Translations under genes and position numbers: made by a program
Notes under the pieces: model-generated
Database searches by the model: none
What the model saw: only the letters and a program-made list of their open reading frames with translations
What the model was told of the DNA's origin: nothing
Part shown: piece after piece, positions 14,272-23,994 of the stretch
Position numbering within the stretch: position 1 is the stretch's first letter
Layout of the letters: every line of letters begins with the position of its first letter
Assembly (NCBI GenBank): GCA_030691775.1
Contig: JAUYDN010000099.1
Coordinates: 1-35,184, forward strand
Length of the DNA: 35,184 nt
From: Dehalococcoidia bacterium
GTDB lineage: Bacteria > Chloroflexota > Dehalococcoidia > Dehalococcoidales > Fen-1064
Direction of reading: 5' to 3'

Positions 14272-17200
14272 ATGAATGTCGCCGACCAAGTCCAACAGCA
14301 GCTTCGGGCCCTCAATGGCTATGATGCCCTTCTTGCGCTGTTTGAAGCGCTGGGGTTCAGTTATGCCAATGAGCCGCACTCAACTGTGGATTGGACTGAG
14401 TCTGTAAAGCGAGATGTTTCCGACTTCCGTCTTGCCGCGAGACATGGTGCCTTTAATGTTTTCTACGTAGTTATTCCAGAATCGCACATGTTCAGCCGAG
14501 AACGGCAGATTACCTCGAAAATCCTGGCAACCGAGCCTCACAGTTTGATTGTCTTTACCGAGCCAGCACACCGGCTCTGGCATTTCGTACACGTCCGTTA
14601 CGATGAGCGCCTAGAACGGCGTAAACAGCTCCGTCGCTTTGTTGTTGACCTGGGAGAAGAACACACCGAGACCCGCCTTCGCACCACTGCCGAACGTCTT
14701 GCCCGCATTGCGATTCAACCCAGTGAGCAGGTTTCGGTACTGGAAATGCAAGAACGCTGTGATGAAGCCTTCCGCATCAGTGAAGTAACCAGGGGATTCC
14801 TGAAATCCTTTGTCAGCGTAGTCGCTGACCTGACCAACGCCCTGCTGAAGAATAATCCTGCCTTGCTGAAAACAGAGCCAGAAGCTTTATGCCAGGCGCA
14901 ACTTCTTATGGACCGGCTCGTCTTCCTCTACTTCGTACAGAAAAAGAACTGGCTGAATGGAGAGCCAGCCTATCTTTATTTACGTTTCCGTAAGTGCTAC
15001 GAGGCAGACCATGGGCAGGATACATTTTACCGGGAACGTTTGTTGCCCCTATTCCGTGCTCTATCTCATCGTGCCGCTCAGCGTCCTCACACAGATGACG
15101 GTAAAGATGAAGCGCTCCCGTTCTTAAACGGCGGCCTCTTTGACCTGCCGCTGTCCTATGGAACAGCCAATCCTCCCATCGATGAGCGACTGCGCCTCCC
15201 AAATCAGGCTCTCTACTCTGTTTTTGAGGATTTTCTGGAGCGTTACAATTTCACGACCACGGAAGACACGCCTCTCGATGTCGAAGTGGCAATTAACCCG
15301 GAGGTCATTGGCACGATTTTTGAGACGTTCGTGCTCACTTCGGAAAACGAGCCGGAAACTAATGCTCCTGACCGGCGCAAAGCCACGGGTAGTTATTACA
15401 CTCCTCGTTGCGTCGTCCATTTTATTTGCCAGGCAGTTTTCCGCCGCTATCTTGCCAGCCGGACGGGCATCGCCGAACGAGTCGTAAAGGAATTGGTGGA
15501 ATACCTGCCTGCCCAGCAGTTGTCCAGTGATGAGGAAAAGGAATTAGTCGGACTGATGTCCGTCAAGGATGCTGAAAAGTTACGCGAGGCAGCCGTTCAA
15601 ATACGTGCCTGCGACCCCGCCGTGGGTTCCGGTGCTTTCCCGGTGGGTTTGCTCCAGGAAGTGGTAAAGCTAGTCTCTTTACTGGATTTACGCATCAAAG
15701 GCAGGGACTACATTCAACACCTCAACTATGCCCACGACCTCAAAAAACGTGTTATTGAAGAATGCCTTTACGGCGTAGATATCCAGGAGCAGGCAGTGCA
15801 GATATGCGAATTGCGTCTCTGGCTATCGCTTGTGGTAGACTATGAGACTGACGAGAGGCTGCCTCTTATCGAGCGTATATCGCAGATAGAACCGCTGCCA
15901 AACCTGACGTTCCGCATACGAGTAGGTGATTCGCTCATTGACCAAATCTTTGGTCGTAATTGGGATGTCAAAAATCAGCGTCATGATGACCTTACCAGCG
16001 AATTGACTGCCAGGAAACGTTCTTACTACGAATCACAAACGCCGGAAGGCAAACGTGATTTGGAGCGGCAAATTATTGTACTGCAATTACGGCTGCTGGA
16101 ACGGTTGCTTGAGGCAGAGCGGCTGGAAACCGGCGCGGACCTGCCTATGCTCGACGAAATGGTGAGCGCCCAACAACGATTAAGAGTCACTTATATTAAG
16201 ATGCGCCTGCAGGAAATTGATGACTTGCTGAAGCACTGCCGTACAGCGATGGGGCAGGCAAATCAGCCGGTTGCAGAAGCCTGGGAGCACACCCGCCGCT
16301 TTGATGCTATCCGCAAGCAGCTTGGTGTCTCTTTCATCTGGGAACTGGACTTTGCCGAGGCATTTGACCCTGCACGCAGCGGCAATGGTGATAACAAGAA
16401 AGGCTTTGATGTCATTGTAGGAAATCCGCCTTTTGTTACCGCCCGCAACCCGGAAAAACGCGAACAGTACCGGAGGCGCTGGCCAACGAGCTGTTACAAG
16501 AAATACCACCTGCTGGCGCCCTTTACCGAACTCGCGCTTAGTAAGTTGCTGCGGAAGGGTGGGCAACTCGGTTACATTGTATCAAACGCCTTTGCCACGC
16601 GTGATTTTGGAAAACCTTTAGTGGAGCAGGTTTTCCAGCAGATGGAACTGCAGAACGTGGTTGATTGCTCCGGGCTGATGTTCCCAGGACATGGCACGCC
16701 CACCTGTATTCTTCTCGGGTACACCGTGGCAAATAGACCGAAACTGACTACGTATTTGTGCGGTACTAAACCAGGCATGGGCCAACTGCATGAGGAAGCG
16801 GAAGAAACCGAGTTGTGGGCTGAGATTGAAGACGGTTGGGAGAACCCCACTTTCAAAGGCAAACGGATGGAGGTCGCTGAATGGACTGAGGACGTAGCTC
16901 GAGCACATCCGTGGTCATTGAACGCGGCAGGTACGAATCTGAAGGACTCCATGGAAGAAGGTTCTTCAATGCTTGACGGATATTCTCCCTACTCGGTTAG
17001 TTACTCCACAGTTTCAGGAAAAGACGCTGTGTTCGTTTTACCGTTTGATTCTAGCCGAAGGTTCCTTTTGAAAGATTTAGCCAGATTATTTGTCCTGGGA
17101 GAAGAGCTGCGTGATTGGAGTGTTACTCCTTCTCAATTGGCTATCCACCCATTTAGCGATGATGGACTTTTACTTGAACCGGAACTGTTGTCTGCCGGAG

Positions 17201-18573
17201 CAAGCAAGTATTTCGCTAGATTTCGGGGATGTCTGGAAAACCGTCAGGGAATGCTGTTTCAACAAGGCATGAAGAAGGGAGAACCCTGGTACCGTTATGA
17301 ATACTACGACCAGAAGAGGGCGGGTAGTGAAGTTCGCATTATTTGGGCTTTCATTGCGACTCACATTTCGGCATGTGACGGGGTACTCGGTCTGCAGACG
17401 AATCGTTCAATAAATGACTTCATCCCTGGCGCAATTGGGGACCCGAAGTTATTTCTCGCCCTACTCAACTCTTCCTCTGCACTCTTCTACCTTAGGCAAA
17501 TCTGTTTCTGTAAGAGGGAAAGTAGTAACCCTGAAACTGATAACTACTACGAATTCGCGGGAGGCAAAGTAGAACAACTGTCGGTACCCCGCCTACTCCT
17601 GGAAGACAATCACGTGAAAGAACGTACCAGTTTGCTGGCGGGAAAATGCTCCGTACTTGGAGCACTCGTCCCGGGTCTCCATCCGCGTAAGCTCTTCGAG
17701 ATGCCGCGCGAAGCCTATACAGACTGGTACGGCGGCATCCGAGGTTACCAGTTGCCTCATCCCGCTCTGAACCTCAAGTGGAGAACGGCAAGCGAGCTGC
17801 TTAGGGCATGGCGTTGGGCAATTGATGAAATGCATACCATCCGCAGACAGATGATTGCCTTACAAGAAGAAATGGACTGGCTGATGTACGGCGCCTATCA
17901 GATACTGCCCCTAAACCACCCTGCGGTAAACCTGCATGGCCCTCCGCAACCCCAAGCCATCGACCGTATAGAACGTCCCTATCGTCTGGTGCAGAACAAC
18001 CAATCCTCTCCACCTGACTGGAGCGTGGAGCAAAGAAGACTTTGGCAGGCGCGCCTCGATGCCATTGCGGAGGAAGAATTTATTGGACAGGTAGAAAATC
18101 CGGCTTACAAACGGCGTTGGGAAGAACCCTTCGGTGATAAAGATTTCCTCACGGCGTATGAATGGTGGCTCAGGGAAAAGGCTGAGTGGTGGCTGGAAAA
18201 CAAACACAAAGGTGGCCCCATCAGTCTGGATGTGTGGGCAGCCGAACTATGGCAGGACAGACGCGTGAGAGCTGCATACGAAGCTGCCTTGGAGATTGGG
18301 CAAGCAATAGGAGACAAAGACTACCAGCGTGAAGCTGAAAATGGCAATCAAGCCCGGCACCTGAAGCGCGTTATCGAAGAAGAGACAGTGCCGGACCGGC
18401 GAGATGCATTTAAGAAAAAACACGAGAAACTGCGCAGCATTAGTGCCGAGAAACATTTGCCTAATGGCGTGCCCAGGGAAAGGTTCCGCTCGGTTACAGA
18501 TAAACCTGGCTATTACGTATGGGCGGGGAAGGACATCTGGGGCGGCGTTCAAGGAGATAAATGGGATGACTGA
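14272..18573 (+). CDS. large Eco57I/PglX-type N6-adenine DNA methyltransferase
   Basis: This 1433-aa protein methylates adenine in DNA, judging by motif I DPAVGSGAF (448-456), catalytic NPPF (718-721) and the flanking TGSYYTP (372-378) and YGVDIQEQAVQICELRLW. The roughly 300-residue N-terminal region and the long C-terminus, which should hold target recognition, are typical of Eco57I-like type IIG or BREX PglX enzymes. I cannot see a clear PD-(D/E)XK nuclease motif at the N-terminus. ATG 14272 is chosen for CAGGAG six bases before it; an ATG at 14236 has no ribosome site. The gene overlaps the helicase start by eight bases (18566-18573). It should protect host DNA from the cassette's nuclease. 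Confidence 0.9.
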   Translation: MNVADQVQQQLRALNGYDALLALFEALGFSYANEPHSTVDWTESVKRDVSDFRLAARHGAFNVFYVVIPESHMFSRERQITSKILATEPHSLIVFTEPAHRLWHFVHVRYDERLERRKQLRRFVVDLGEEHTETRLRTTAERLARIAIQPSEQVSVLEMQERCDEAFRISEVTRGFLKSFVSVVADLTNALLKNNPALLKTEPEALCQAQLLMDRLVFLYFVQKKNWLNGEPAYLYLRFRKCYEADHGQDTFYRERLLPLFRALSHRAAQRPHTDDGKDEALPFLNGGLFDLPLSYGTANPPIDERLRLPNQALYSVFEDFLERYNFTTTEDTPLDVEVAINPEVIGTIFETFVLTSENEPETNAPDRRKATGSYYTPRCVVHFICQAVFRRYLASRTGIAERVVKELVEYLPAQQLSSDEEKELVGLMSVKDAEKLREAAVQIRACDPAVGSGAFPVGLLQEVVKLVSLLDLRIKGRDYIQHLNYAHDLKKRVIEECLYGVDIQEQAVQICELRLWLSLVVDYETDERLPLIERISQIEPLPNLTFRIRVGDSLIDQIFGRNWDVKNQRHDDLTSELTARKRSYYESQTPEGKRDLERQIIVLQLRLLERLLEAERLETGADLPMLDEMVSAQQRLRVTYIKMRLQEIDDLLKHCRTAMGQANQPVAEAWEHTRRFDAIRKQLGVSFIWELDFAEAFDPARSGNGDNKKGFDVIVGNPPFVTARNPEKREQYRRRWPTSCYKKYHLLAPFTELALSKLLRKGGQLGYIVSNAFATRDFGKPLVEQVFQQMELQNVVDCSGLMFPGHGTPTCILLGYTVANRPKLTTYLCGTKPGMGQLHEEAEETELWAEIEDGWENPTFKGKRMEVAEWTEDVARAHPWSLNAAGTNLKDSMEEGSSMLDGYSPYSVSYSTVSGKDAVFVLPFDSSRRFLLKDLARLFVLGEELRDWSVTPSQLAIHPFSDDGLLLEPELLSAGASKYFARFRGCLENRQGMLFQQGMKKGEPWYRYEYYDQKRAGSEVRIIWAFIATHISACDGVLGLQTNRSINDFIPGAIGDPKLFLALLNSSSALFYLRQICFCKRESSNPETDNYYEFAGGKVEQLSVPRLLLEDNHVKERTSLLAGKCSVLGALVPGLHPRKLFEMPREAYTDWYGGIRGYQLPHPALNLKWRTASELLRAWRWAIDEMHTIRRQMIALQEEMDWLMYGAYQILPLNHPAVNLHGPPQPQAIDRIERPYRLVQNNQSSPPDWSVEQRRLWQARLDAIAEEEFIGQVENPAYKRRWEEPFGDKDFLTAYEWWLREKAEWWLENKHKGGPISLDVWAAELWQDRRVRAAYEAALEIGQAIGDKDYQREAENGNQARHLKRVIEEETVPDRRDAFKKKHEKLRSISAEKHLPNGVPRERFRSVTDKPGYYVWAGKDIWGGVQGDKWDD

Positions 18574-21500
18574 CCGGCTGATAGATAACCAGGACTTACG
18601 CCTTTCTGACGCTCTCAGTGAGCTCATTCCACACGCTACGGTGGCGCGATTCGCGGTGGGCTATTTCTTCATTTCCGGGTTCAACGCCCTCGCGGACAAA
18701 ATAGGTAAACTCGACAAGCTGCAATTGCTTATTGGCACCACCAGTAGCAAAGAGACCATTGAGCAACTGGCGCTCGGTTACCGCCGCCGCGAGCTAATTG
18801 AAGAGAAACTGAGAGAACAGCGGTTTGTAGCCGTGGAACGGGCAATCGGGGAGACTGTAACCAGTATCCGTCAAGAAATCAGCGAGCTGCAACCCGGCGA
18901 GCGCGAAGAAAAGACAATCGCCACGCTCGCTGAGCTTATTACGTCTGGCAAAATCGAAGTCAAGGTCTACACACGTGGGACATTGCACGCCAAAGCCTAC
19001 ATTTTCGACTATCGGCATCCCCAGCCCAATTCTAAGGGCATCGGTATTGTCGGCTCCAGCAATCTCACTGAGCCTGGCCTGACCGTAAACAGTGAGCTCA
19101 ATGTTCAGGTAGACGACGACGCAAATGTTATGACTGGTGAAGGGCTCCACCGCGACTTGTGCACGTGGTTTGATAGGCTCTGGGCAGATGCAAAGCCATT
19201 CTCAACAGAGCTGATGAATGAATTAAAGGAAAGCTGGGCCCTTACCGTCGCCCGCCCGTACGATGTCTACCTGAAGATGCTCTTCGAACTGGTGCGGAGC
19301 AGACTCGAAGGTGATGGTTCGAAACTGATTTTGCCGGAAGAGATTCCGCTCGCGGCATATCAAAAAGTGGCGGTACAGCAAGCAATCCGCATGGTCGACC
19401 AGTACGGAGGGGCCTTCGTGGCAGATGTGGTGGGTGTAGGGAAGACTTTTGTTGGCTCGGCCGTTGCCCGCTTCTATTATGAATCAGAAAAACGCCGGCC
19501 GCTCATCATTTGTCCCAACGCACTCGTGGAGATGTGGGAAAAGTACAGCAAGATGTGGTTCCTCAATGCGGAAATCGTTTCCATGAGTATGCTGCGGGAA
19601 CAGTCTGCGGAAGGCGCAGACAGGAAAATCTCCGGGCTGGACGAAGAACTGGTGCAGCACTGCGGCTTCGTGCTTATTGATGAAAGTCACAACTTCCGGT
19701 ATTCAGATAGCCAGCGCTATCGGGTACTCTCGGACTTCCTGATGGAGGGCACGGACCGGAAGGTTCTATTGCTCACTGCCACTCCCTACAACAAATCGGC
19801 GCTGGACATTTATAACCAGCTAAAATTGTTCCACCACAACGAGACGACGATGATACCGGTCGAGCCCCGCAATCTGAAGCAGTATTTCAAACGAGTGGAG
19901 GATGGAGAACGGCGGCTCTCCGACCTATTGGTCCACATGCTCGTAAGACGGACCCGTTGGCAATTACTCCGCTGGTACGGGTACGACGAGAACACTGATA
20001 AAGCGGTAGATACTCACAACTTCCAACCTTACCTCAACAGCGAGAAACGTGCCTACCTCCGCTTCTATGATGCGGCGGGCACACTATCTAAGAAATTCTT
20101 CCCCTTACGGGAATTGGAGACAATCGATTACTGCATTGACGACGTATACGGTAATCTCTTCGGCAAATCGCTCTACGACCAGATTGTGGCTTTGCTGCAC
20201 AGGCGTAAAACCAGTATCAGTGAGGAAACACTCGAGGACGAGCCGGCGCCGGCGTCCGACCCCAGAGCGCTTACCTACGCTCGGTATGGGCTATGGAATT
20301 ACGTCAAACCGGAGTGGAAAAACGACGCTCGTTATAAGAGACTGGTGAGAGCCGGGAAGAACCTGCGCGGACTTATCCGCACTAGCCTTTTTAAGCGTCT
20401 CGAAAGCTCCGTGGAGGCTTTTCGCAAAAGCATCGGCCGGCAGGTAACTGTGCATGAGAACTTCTTGGCGGCACTCAGTAACGGGAAAATCGCTGCCGGT
20501 GAAAGGGCCGCCGACCTATTAGAAATTGACCGGGATGATACCGAAGAAGCGTTACAGTCCTTTCTCAATGCGCTTGAAGAATTCGAAGAGCAACGTGGCT
20601 TTCATTATGACATCGACGCCTTCGAGAAGGAGCACCTGCGCGCTGACGTGGAGCACGACCTAGACACTTTCCGTGACATCAATGAAATGGTGAGCACTGC
20701 AAAGATTCCCGCTTCAAACGACGACAAGCTGAAGACCCTTATGAAACAGCTGCTAAAATTAAGACAGAAAGGGAAAGTCATTCTCTTCACTCAATATGAG
20801 GATACAGCCAAGTACCTGATGGACAATCTGCCAACTGCCCTACGCTCGCATGCCGCTTTGGTTACCGGCGAAACCGAGAACAAGATGAGTGTTGTCAGGC
20901 GTTTCGCACCAGAAGCCAATGAATACGCTCCTGGGCGGGGTCAGGAACTGCATCTATTGATTGCTACGGATGTATTATCCGAAGGTCTAAACCTACAAGA
21001 CTGCCACCAGGTCGTCAACTATGACCTGCATTGGAATCCCGTCCGGTTAATTCAACGGTTTGGACGCATCGACCGCGTCGGCTCTAACCATGACAGGATT
21101 TTCGCCTTCAATTTCTTGCCAGAAAAGGCCGCAGAGCATGAGCTGGGGTTAAGCGAGAAGCTACGGGCAAGAATCAGTGAGTTCAATGAGATATTGGGGC
21201 TTGATTCACAAGTACTTGATAACAAGGAGAAGGTAAATACTGAGGCAGTCTATGCAGTCTACGAGGAAAAAGGCGGCAGACACTTGGGCGCTTTTGAAGC
21301 AGGAGAAACTGACCTGGTCGGAGTCACGCTGGCGGAAGCTGAGGAGTTCTTCCGGGATTTACGGGAGAAAGCGCCTGCAGAATATGACCGCATTAAGAAC
21401 TTGCGAGATGGCATCCGCACAGCCCGTTCGACGGGCGAAAAAAAAGTGCTTGTATTGTGCCGTGCCGGTGACTTCCTGCATCTGTATGTGCGTAATCTCG

Positions 21501-21973
21501 ATGACCAGTCTGTAGACATTGACACTCTTGACGCACTTAATCTTTTGAAATGCGGGCCAGAGGAGTTACCGGCGGAGCTTCCTAGAAACCTAAATGGCAT
21601 TCTAACAACGGTGAAGCTGAAACTCACAAATGATGTCGACGAGCTATGGAAACAAAGCCGCACCAAGAGTCCGCTTAGCCCAGGGCAAAAATACGTTCGC
21701 GACGGATTGGAACGATTGCGTGTGCAATTACCTCACTTGGATGCCGACGGGGGACTTAGCCGTCTTGCCGAAGCCACTGTGAAAACACGTCAGCGGCGTT
21801 TCCAGCGGGCATGCGATAGATTGCGCCGGGATAAAGTAGCTGGAGAAGCACTACTAAGGAGAACCCGACAGCTGTACTATGACTGTGCCCTTCACATTGA
21901 AGTCGCCGCCGTCAAGGAAGAAGAGATTGAAACCAGGATACCGAGAATTGTTGCGGTGGCGGCGCTGGTGTAG
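18566..21973 (+). CDS. PLD-nuclease/SNF2-helicase fusion
   Basis: This 1135-aa protein has an N-terminal phospholipase D-like nuclease domain with HAK (His141, Lys143) and GSSNLT near residue 165, a single half-site that should dimerise to cut DNA. A full SF2/SNF2 motor follows: Walker A VGVGKT (289-294), DESH box (372-375), LLLTATP, VILFTQYED, and the motif V/VI stretch ATDVLSEGLN to QRFGRIDR near residue 835. A charged helical C-terminus follows. PLD nuclease with helicase and methyltransferase recalls NgoAVII/CglI-type ATP-dependent restriction and DISARM DrmC/DrmD, but those are separate chains. ATG 18566, preceded by AAGGAGA, overlaps the methyltransferase stop by eight bases; a longer frame from 18404 lies inside the methyltransferase gene. 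Confidence 0.88.
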   Translation: MTDRLIDNQDLRLSDALSELIPHATVARFAVGYFFISGFNALADKIGKLDKLQLLIGTTSSKETIEQLALGYRRRELIEEKLREQRFVAVERAIGETVTSIRQEISELQPGEREEKTIATLAELITSGKIEVKVYTRGTLHAKAYIFDYRHPQPNSKGIGIVGSSNLTEPGLTVNSELNVQVDDDANVMTGEGLHRDLCTWFDRLWADAKPFSTELMNELKESWALTVARPYDVYLKMLFELVRSRLEGDGSKLILPEEIPLAAYQKVAVQQAIRMVDQYGGAFVADVVGVGKTFVGSAVARFYYESEKRRPLIICPNALVEMWEKYSKMWFLNAEIVSMSMLREQSAEGADRKISGLDEELVQHCGFVLIDESHNFRYSDSQRYRVLSDFLMEGTDRKVLLLTATPYNKSALDIYNQLKLFHHNETTMIPVEPRNLKQYFKRVEDGERRLSDLLVHMLVRRTRWQLLRWYGYDENTDKAVDTHNFQPYLNSEKRAYLRFYDAAGTLSKKFFPLRELETIDYCIDDVYGNLFGKSLYDQIVALLHRRKTSISEETLEDEPAPASDPRALTYARYGLWNYVKPEWKNDARYKRLVRAGKNLRGLIRTSLFKRLESSVEAFRKSIGRQVTVHENFLAALSNGKIAAGERAADLLEIDRDDTEEALQSFLNALEEFEEQRGFHYDIDAFEKEHLRADVEHDLDTFRDINEMVSTAKIPASNDDKLKTLMKQLLKLRQKGKVILFTQYEDTAKYLMDNLPTALRSHAALVTGETENKMSVVRRFAPEANEYAPGRGQELHLLIATDVLSEGLNLQDCHQVVNYDLHWNPVRLIQRFGRIDRVGSNHDRIFAFNFLPEKAAEHELGLSEKLRARISEFNEILGLDSQVLDNKEKVNTEAVYAVYEEKGGRHLGAFEAGETDLVGVTLAEAEEFFRDLREKAPAEYDRIKNLRDGIRTARSTGEKKVLVLCRAGDFLHLYVRNLDDQSVDIDTLDALNLLKCGPEELPAELPRNLNGILTTVKLKLTNDVDELWKQSRTKSPLSPGQKYVRDGLERLRVQLPHLDADGGLSRLAEATVKTRQRRFQRACDRLRRDKVAGEALLRRTRQLYYDCALHIEVAAVKEEEIETRIPRIVAVAALV

Positions 21974-22246
21974 TCAATCGCAACAAATATAAATACACGG
22001 GTTCTCAATGTTCAAGTCGTAATTATCGGCGTTTGCCGAAGTATAGTCACCATTCGAGACTGCACATTTCGTCATGTTGTGTTATGAACCCCTGTCCGTG
22101 CGGAATGTAGTTACGACAATCGAGAGGGAGGTGGTTTTGAAATAGGGTTGCGGTCACCGGTGCCCCCGAGATGCAGCAAGGTAAATGAGGTTAGTGCTGA
22201 CAAGAAACCAGCCCATGTGTATAATTGGAACACAGAGAACTACGCC
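21974..22246. other. intergenic region with no gene seen
   Basis: I find no convincing gene or terminator. A strong ribosome-site-like GGGAGGTGG (22126-22134) is followed by TTG-AAA-TAG, an aborted frame, perhaps the debris of a gene start. Confidence 0.4.
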
Positions 22247-22588
22247 ATGTCTGAAACTACTTCTGCTCAAATGGAAAAGCGTCAGCGTGTCATGGGGTGG
22301 GTGGCTGTAGCACTATCCACGCTGGCCGCCTCAGTCCTGGGCATCGTCGCCGGTGAAGAGGTCATCATGCGCGACTGGCTTGGCGCCCTTTCGCACGCGG
22401 CTCAAATGTTGGTCGTAATAGTAGCTACCCTGGTCGCCCTGCGCTGGCCGCAATTTGGTGGCAGCCTCCTTGTGCTGGCCGGACTGGGGTTTATGTTACA
22501 GCTTGCACTAGTACTACTACGTTATGTTGCATTCGACGACATATGCCAACATATATTATTGCTTCGATGTCTCGGTCATGAAAGGTAA
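22247..22588 (+). CDS. small multi-pass membrane protein, C-terminus possibly altered
   Basis: This 113-aa protein has about three hydrophobic helices (VMGWVAVALSTLAASVLGIV, MLVVIVATLVALRW, LLVLAGLGFMLQLALVLL) after a short polar N-terminus. It belongs to no family I can name. ATG 22247 is preferred over 22148 because the extension is polar and lacks a ribosome site. The last 20 residues (DDICQHILLLRCLGHER) look unlike a membrane protein tail. Shifting frame near 22540 gives a plausible soluble continuation to a stop at 22631, so a frameshift is possible. An IS5-family element lies 53 bases downstream. Confidence 0.5.
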   Translation: MSETTSAQMEKRQRVMGWVAVALSTLAASVLGIVAGEEVIMRDWLGALSHAAQMLVVIVATLVALRWPQFGGSLLVLAGLGFMLQLALVLLRYVAFDDICQHILLLRCLGHER

Positions 22589-22640
22589 AGAGGGAGAGCA
22601 GTTCCAAGCTGACTTTGGGTACTTAACGCAGTAGTACTAG

Positions 22641-23960
22641 CAGGGTGCTGAAAAACGGGTGTTGGTGGGCATTTCTTCAGCCCTGATGCCTCTTTGTTGA
22701 TAATTCCTCACTGCTTTTTAGTTTTCGAAGTCGCTGGAAGGGGCTAAAACTGGTGTTTCGAGCCCGGTTTCAGTTTATTAGGCATAGTTCACCCCCAGCG
22801 GGCATGGCCAAGGCAAGTTTGGCCATCCTCACCAGGTTGTAGGCCACAGCGGTGAGCTCCCACCAGAGCCGGTTGCGCACCAACCCCTTATACCTGAGCT
22901 TGCGACCTCCGCCGACTGTCTTCACCCAGCCAAATATCTCCTCGACACGCTTGCGTATCCGCTGACTGGCTTGATAACCCGTATGGCGGGTGGTGCGTCC
23001 ATCCACCTTCGAAGTCTGGCGGCGGGCTACATGGGGCGTGATGTTCATTCTACGGCACATGGTGACGAAATCCTGTGTGTCGTAGCCCTTGTCTGCCCCG
23101 ACGGTAATCCGGCGTGACACCGGCACTCCCTCCAGCATGTCCAGCGCCGCGTCACGTTCCGCCGTGCCGGTAGCCTGAGTAAAGGTGACATCTACTACCA
23201 TGCCATTGCGGTTCTCCATCAGGACGTGGCCGGCAAAACATAGCTTGGCTTCCTTACCACGTCCCTTCCTGGCCAGCCACGCCTCGGGGTCCGTAGTCGA
23301 TTGGTGAGTATCATTCGTCCGCTGTTCCCCATGGAAGTCTACGCTGGGATTCTTCTCCCCGGTAGTGGGTGTGTCATTGCCCGCATCCTTGGGACGAAAA
23401 CTCTTCAAGGATGCCCACGCCTCCAGTAACGTGCCATCTACGGTGAAGTGGTCCTCTGATAGCAGCCTGCGCCGCCGCGCCTCTTCCAGTACCACTACCA
23501 GGAACTCCCTCGCCACGTCATGCTCTAGCAGTCTCTCCTTGTTCTTGGAGAAGGTCGAGGCATCAAACGCCGGGTCTATTATGTTGAGGTCCAGAAACCA
23601 CTTGAACAGCAGGTCGTACTGTAGTCGTTCACAGAACTGGCGCTCACTGCGCACCGAGTACAGGGCAATTAGTAGACATGCTTTGAGCAGGTGCTCGGGT
23701 GGTATTGAAGGCCGACCTGTCTCGGCATACATCCGGCTGAACGTAGGAGACAGCTCCCGCAGAGCGTTATCCACAATCGGTTTGATTTGACGTATAGGGT
23801 GGTCTTCAGGCACTAACTGGTCGGCCGTCACCAGACTGAGCATCGTCACCTGCGCATCTGCTTTGCCACGCATCTAAGCCTCCGATTATCTCGTTGGCTC
23901 TAATCTACCACAACCCGCAGGCTAAGTCAGCTACCCCCAAGAGACTTTTTCAGCACCCTG
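22641..23960 (-). mobile_element. IS5-family insertion sequence (1320 bp)
   Basis: The element has perfect terminal inverted repeats CAGGGTGCTGAAAAA (22641-22655, and the complement at 23946-23960). It is flanked by CTAG on both sides (22637-22640 and 23961-23964), a four-base palindromic target duplication used by IS5/IS1182-type elements. It contains one intact DDE transposase gene on the minus strand, so it looks recently active. Confidence 0.9.
22770..23873 (-). CDS. IS5-family transposase
   Basis: This 367-aa DDE transposase begins with an InsH-type N-terminal domain (TGRPSIPPEHLLKACLL, near 52-68). The catalytic acids are Asp146 (FTVDGTLLEAW), Asp261 (GADKGYD) and Glu311 or Glu312 (RVEEIFGW). 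It is full-length with no frameshift and is centred between the perfect terminal repeats. It cuts and joins the element's ends during transposition. The Met at 23873 lies about 90 bases inside the right terminal repeat, where the promoter must reside. Confidence 0.93.
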   Translation of the reverse strand: MRGKADAQVTMLSLVTADQLVPEDHPIRQIKPIVDNALRELSPTFSRMYAETGRPSIPPEHLLKACLLIALYSVRSERQFCERLQYDLLFKWFLDLNIIDPAFDASTFSKNKERLLEHDVAREFLVVVLEEARRRRLLSEDHFTVDGTLLEAWASLKSFRPKDAGNDTPTTGEKNPSVDFHGEQRTNDTHQSTTDPEAWLARKGRGKEAKLCFAGHVLMENRNGMVVDVTFTQATGTAERDAALDMLEGVPVSRRITVGADKGYDTQDFVTMCRRMNITPHVARRQTSKVDGRTTRHTGYQASQRIRKRVEEIFGWVKTVGGGRKLRYKGLVRNRLWWELTAVAYNLVRMAKLALAMPAGGELCLIN

Positions 23961-23994
23961 CTAGAGTTGGCGCGGGCACGGCAATTAACTGCCT

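Noticed and set aside
18163..18172. TGGTGGCTCA match to the tRNA-Lys 3' end, considered as a right attachment site
   Set aside because: It is only ten bases, lies inside the methyltransferase coding sequence in the middle of an intact gene, and does not extend.
12541..21973. BREX or DISARM assignment
   Set aside because: The methyltransferase resembles PglX and the PLD/SNF2 parts resemble DrmC/DrmD, but the defining pglZ, brxC, drmA and drmB genes are absent.
22126..22145. GGGAGGTGG as the ribosome site of a gene
   Set aside because: The only suitably spaced start, TTG at 22137, is followed by one codon and then TAG.
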